64,000 nucleotides of DNA, from positions 62,001 to 126,000 of the forward strand of contig NZ_OCTN01000003.1 of assembly GCF_900231835.1 (NCBI RefSeq), given 5' to 3'. The stretch is from Pontivivens marinum (GTDB taxonomy: Bacteria; Pseudomonadota; Alphaproteobacteria; Rhodobacterales; Rhodobacteraceae). The notes under the pieces were generated by a model that worked only from the letters and a program-made list of their open reading frames with translations, was not told where the DNA came from and made no database searches. Below are positions 63,882 to 64,000 of the stretch, piece by piece; the stretch's first letter is position 1; every line of letters starts with the position of its first letter. A program made the position numbers and the translations under genes.

Positions 63882-64000
63882 TTATTTCGGGGTGAAGCCA
63901 CCACCGGTCGGCGTGTCCAGCCAGTAGGTATCGCCCGGTGCCATTTCGGTGCGGTCGGCGGATTTCAAACGCTCGATCCGGCCATCGGCGCGCGTGATGC
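63882..64000 (-). CDS. Hydantoinase B / oxoprolinase family protein (C-terminal fragment)
   Basis: Only the last 38 or so codons lie inside the window; the start is beyond the right edge. The end reads RIERLKSADRTEMAPGD then LDTPTGGGFTPK and a stop, the usual tail of HyuB-type ATP-dependent hydantoinase/oxoprolinase beta chains (GDxxxxxTPGGGGxG). hyuA would normally lie upstream, outside the window. Confidence 0.7.
   Translation of the reverse strand, partial: ITRADGRIERLKSADRTEMAPGDTYWLDTPTGGGFTPK

Noticed and set aside
1-64000. Search for defence, phage, transposon, integron or secretion-island signatures
   Set aside because: No transposase, integrase, terminal repeats, toxin pairs, restriction or CRISPR genes seen; nearly all genes are core or family-typical.

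Overview
The window looks like about 64 kb of core chromosome from an alphaproteobacterium of the Rhodobacterales (Roseobacter/Paracoccaceae type). Supporting signs are ChpT of the CtrA phosphorelay, DUF3553, the argH-lptM-lysA-TIGR02302 order, ornithine-lipid genes olsBA, malyl-CoA lyase Mcl1, a short editing-less ProS, LolD with a single LolC/E permease, PhaR/PhaA/PhaB, and a minus-strand SRP RNA beside recR. GC content is high. Genes are densely packed with many 4-bp ATGA/GTGA overlaps. I see no insertion sequence, prophage, tRNA, rRNA or CRISPR array.

Layout. 0-4.3 kb: a caspase-like/peptidoglycan-binding periplasmic protein, olsBA, and DUF3553 divergent from chpT. 4.3-11.6 kb: a lone form II CoxL-type molybdenum hydroxylase, divergent from a dienelactone hydrolase, thiolase and acyl-CoA ligase run, then a degenerate M48 protease. 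11.6-21.5 kb: lolDC, proS, ppk-ppx, ybaB, a ketoacyl-ACP synthase III, recR and SRP RNA. 21.7-27.7 kb: mcl1, accA, plsC, ftsEX and a zinc-ribbon protein with a hexanucleotide repeat. 27.7-35.5 kb: TIGR02302, lysA, argH/lptM with an inverted Pr6Pr gene between them, a TlpA-like thioredoxin, a frameshifted excalibur gene and tag. 35.6-41.5 kb: an EAL protein and the polyhydroxyalkanoate locus (phaR, a short phaC-like gene, phaA, phaB). 41.5-51.3 kb: ispB/ispE, a TPR protein, ETF-QO, a PAP2 protein and greA with a leader terminator. 51.3-57.3 kb: an MFS transporter and a molybdenum-cofactor operon (hydrolase, fdhD, mobA, mobB, DUF429-like/MoeA fusion). 57.4-64 kb: azlCD, an Lrp regulator divergent from alanine dehydrogenase, mscL, a GST, a GMC oxidoreductase, ytoQ and the 3' end of a hydantoinase B gene.

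How the parts connect. Carbon flows through acetyl-CoA in several clusters: thiolases and PhaB to polymer storage, Mcl1 in malyl-CoA/ethylmalonyl-CoA chemistry, AccA to malonyl-CoA, and KAS III and PlsC to lipids. The Moco operon could supply the orphan molybdenum hydroxylase 46 kb away, but that is only inference.

I found no clearly new multi-gene defence or mobile system. The most interesting signals are small: a frameshifted excalibur gene, a GraL-like terminator just before greA, repeated TGC-N3-GCA sites at the pha promoters, a palindrome inside the ald promoter spacer, a DUF429-like/MoeA fusion, two pseudo-enzymes (caspase-like and M48-like), and a structured putative sRNA between ppx and proS.
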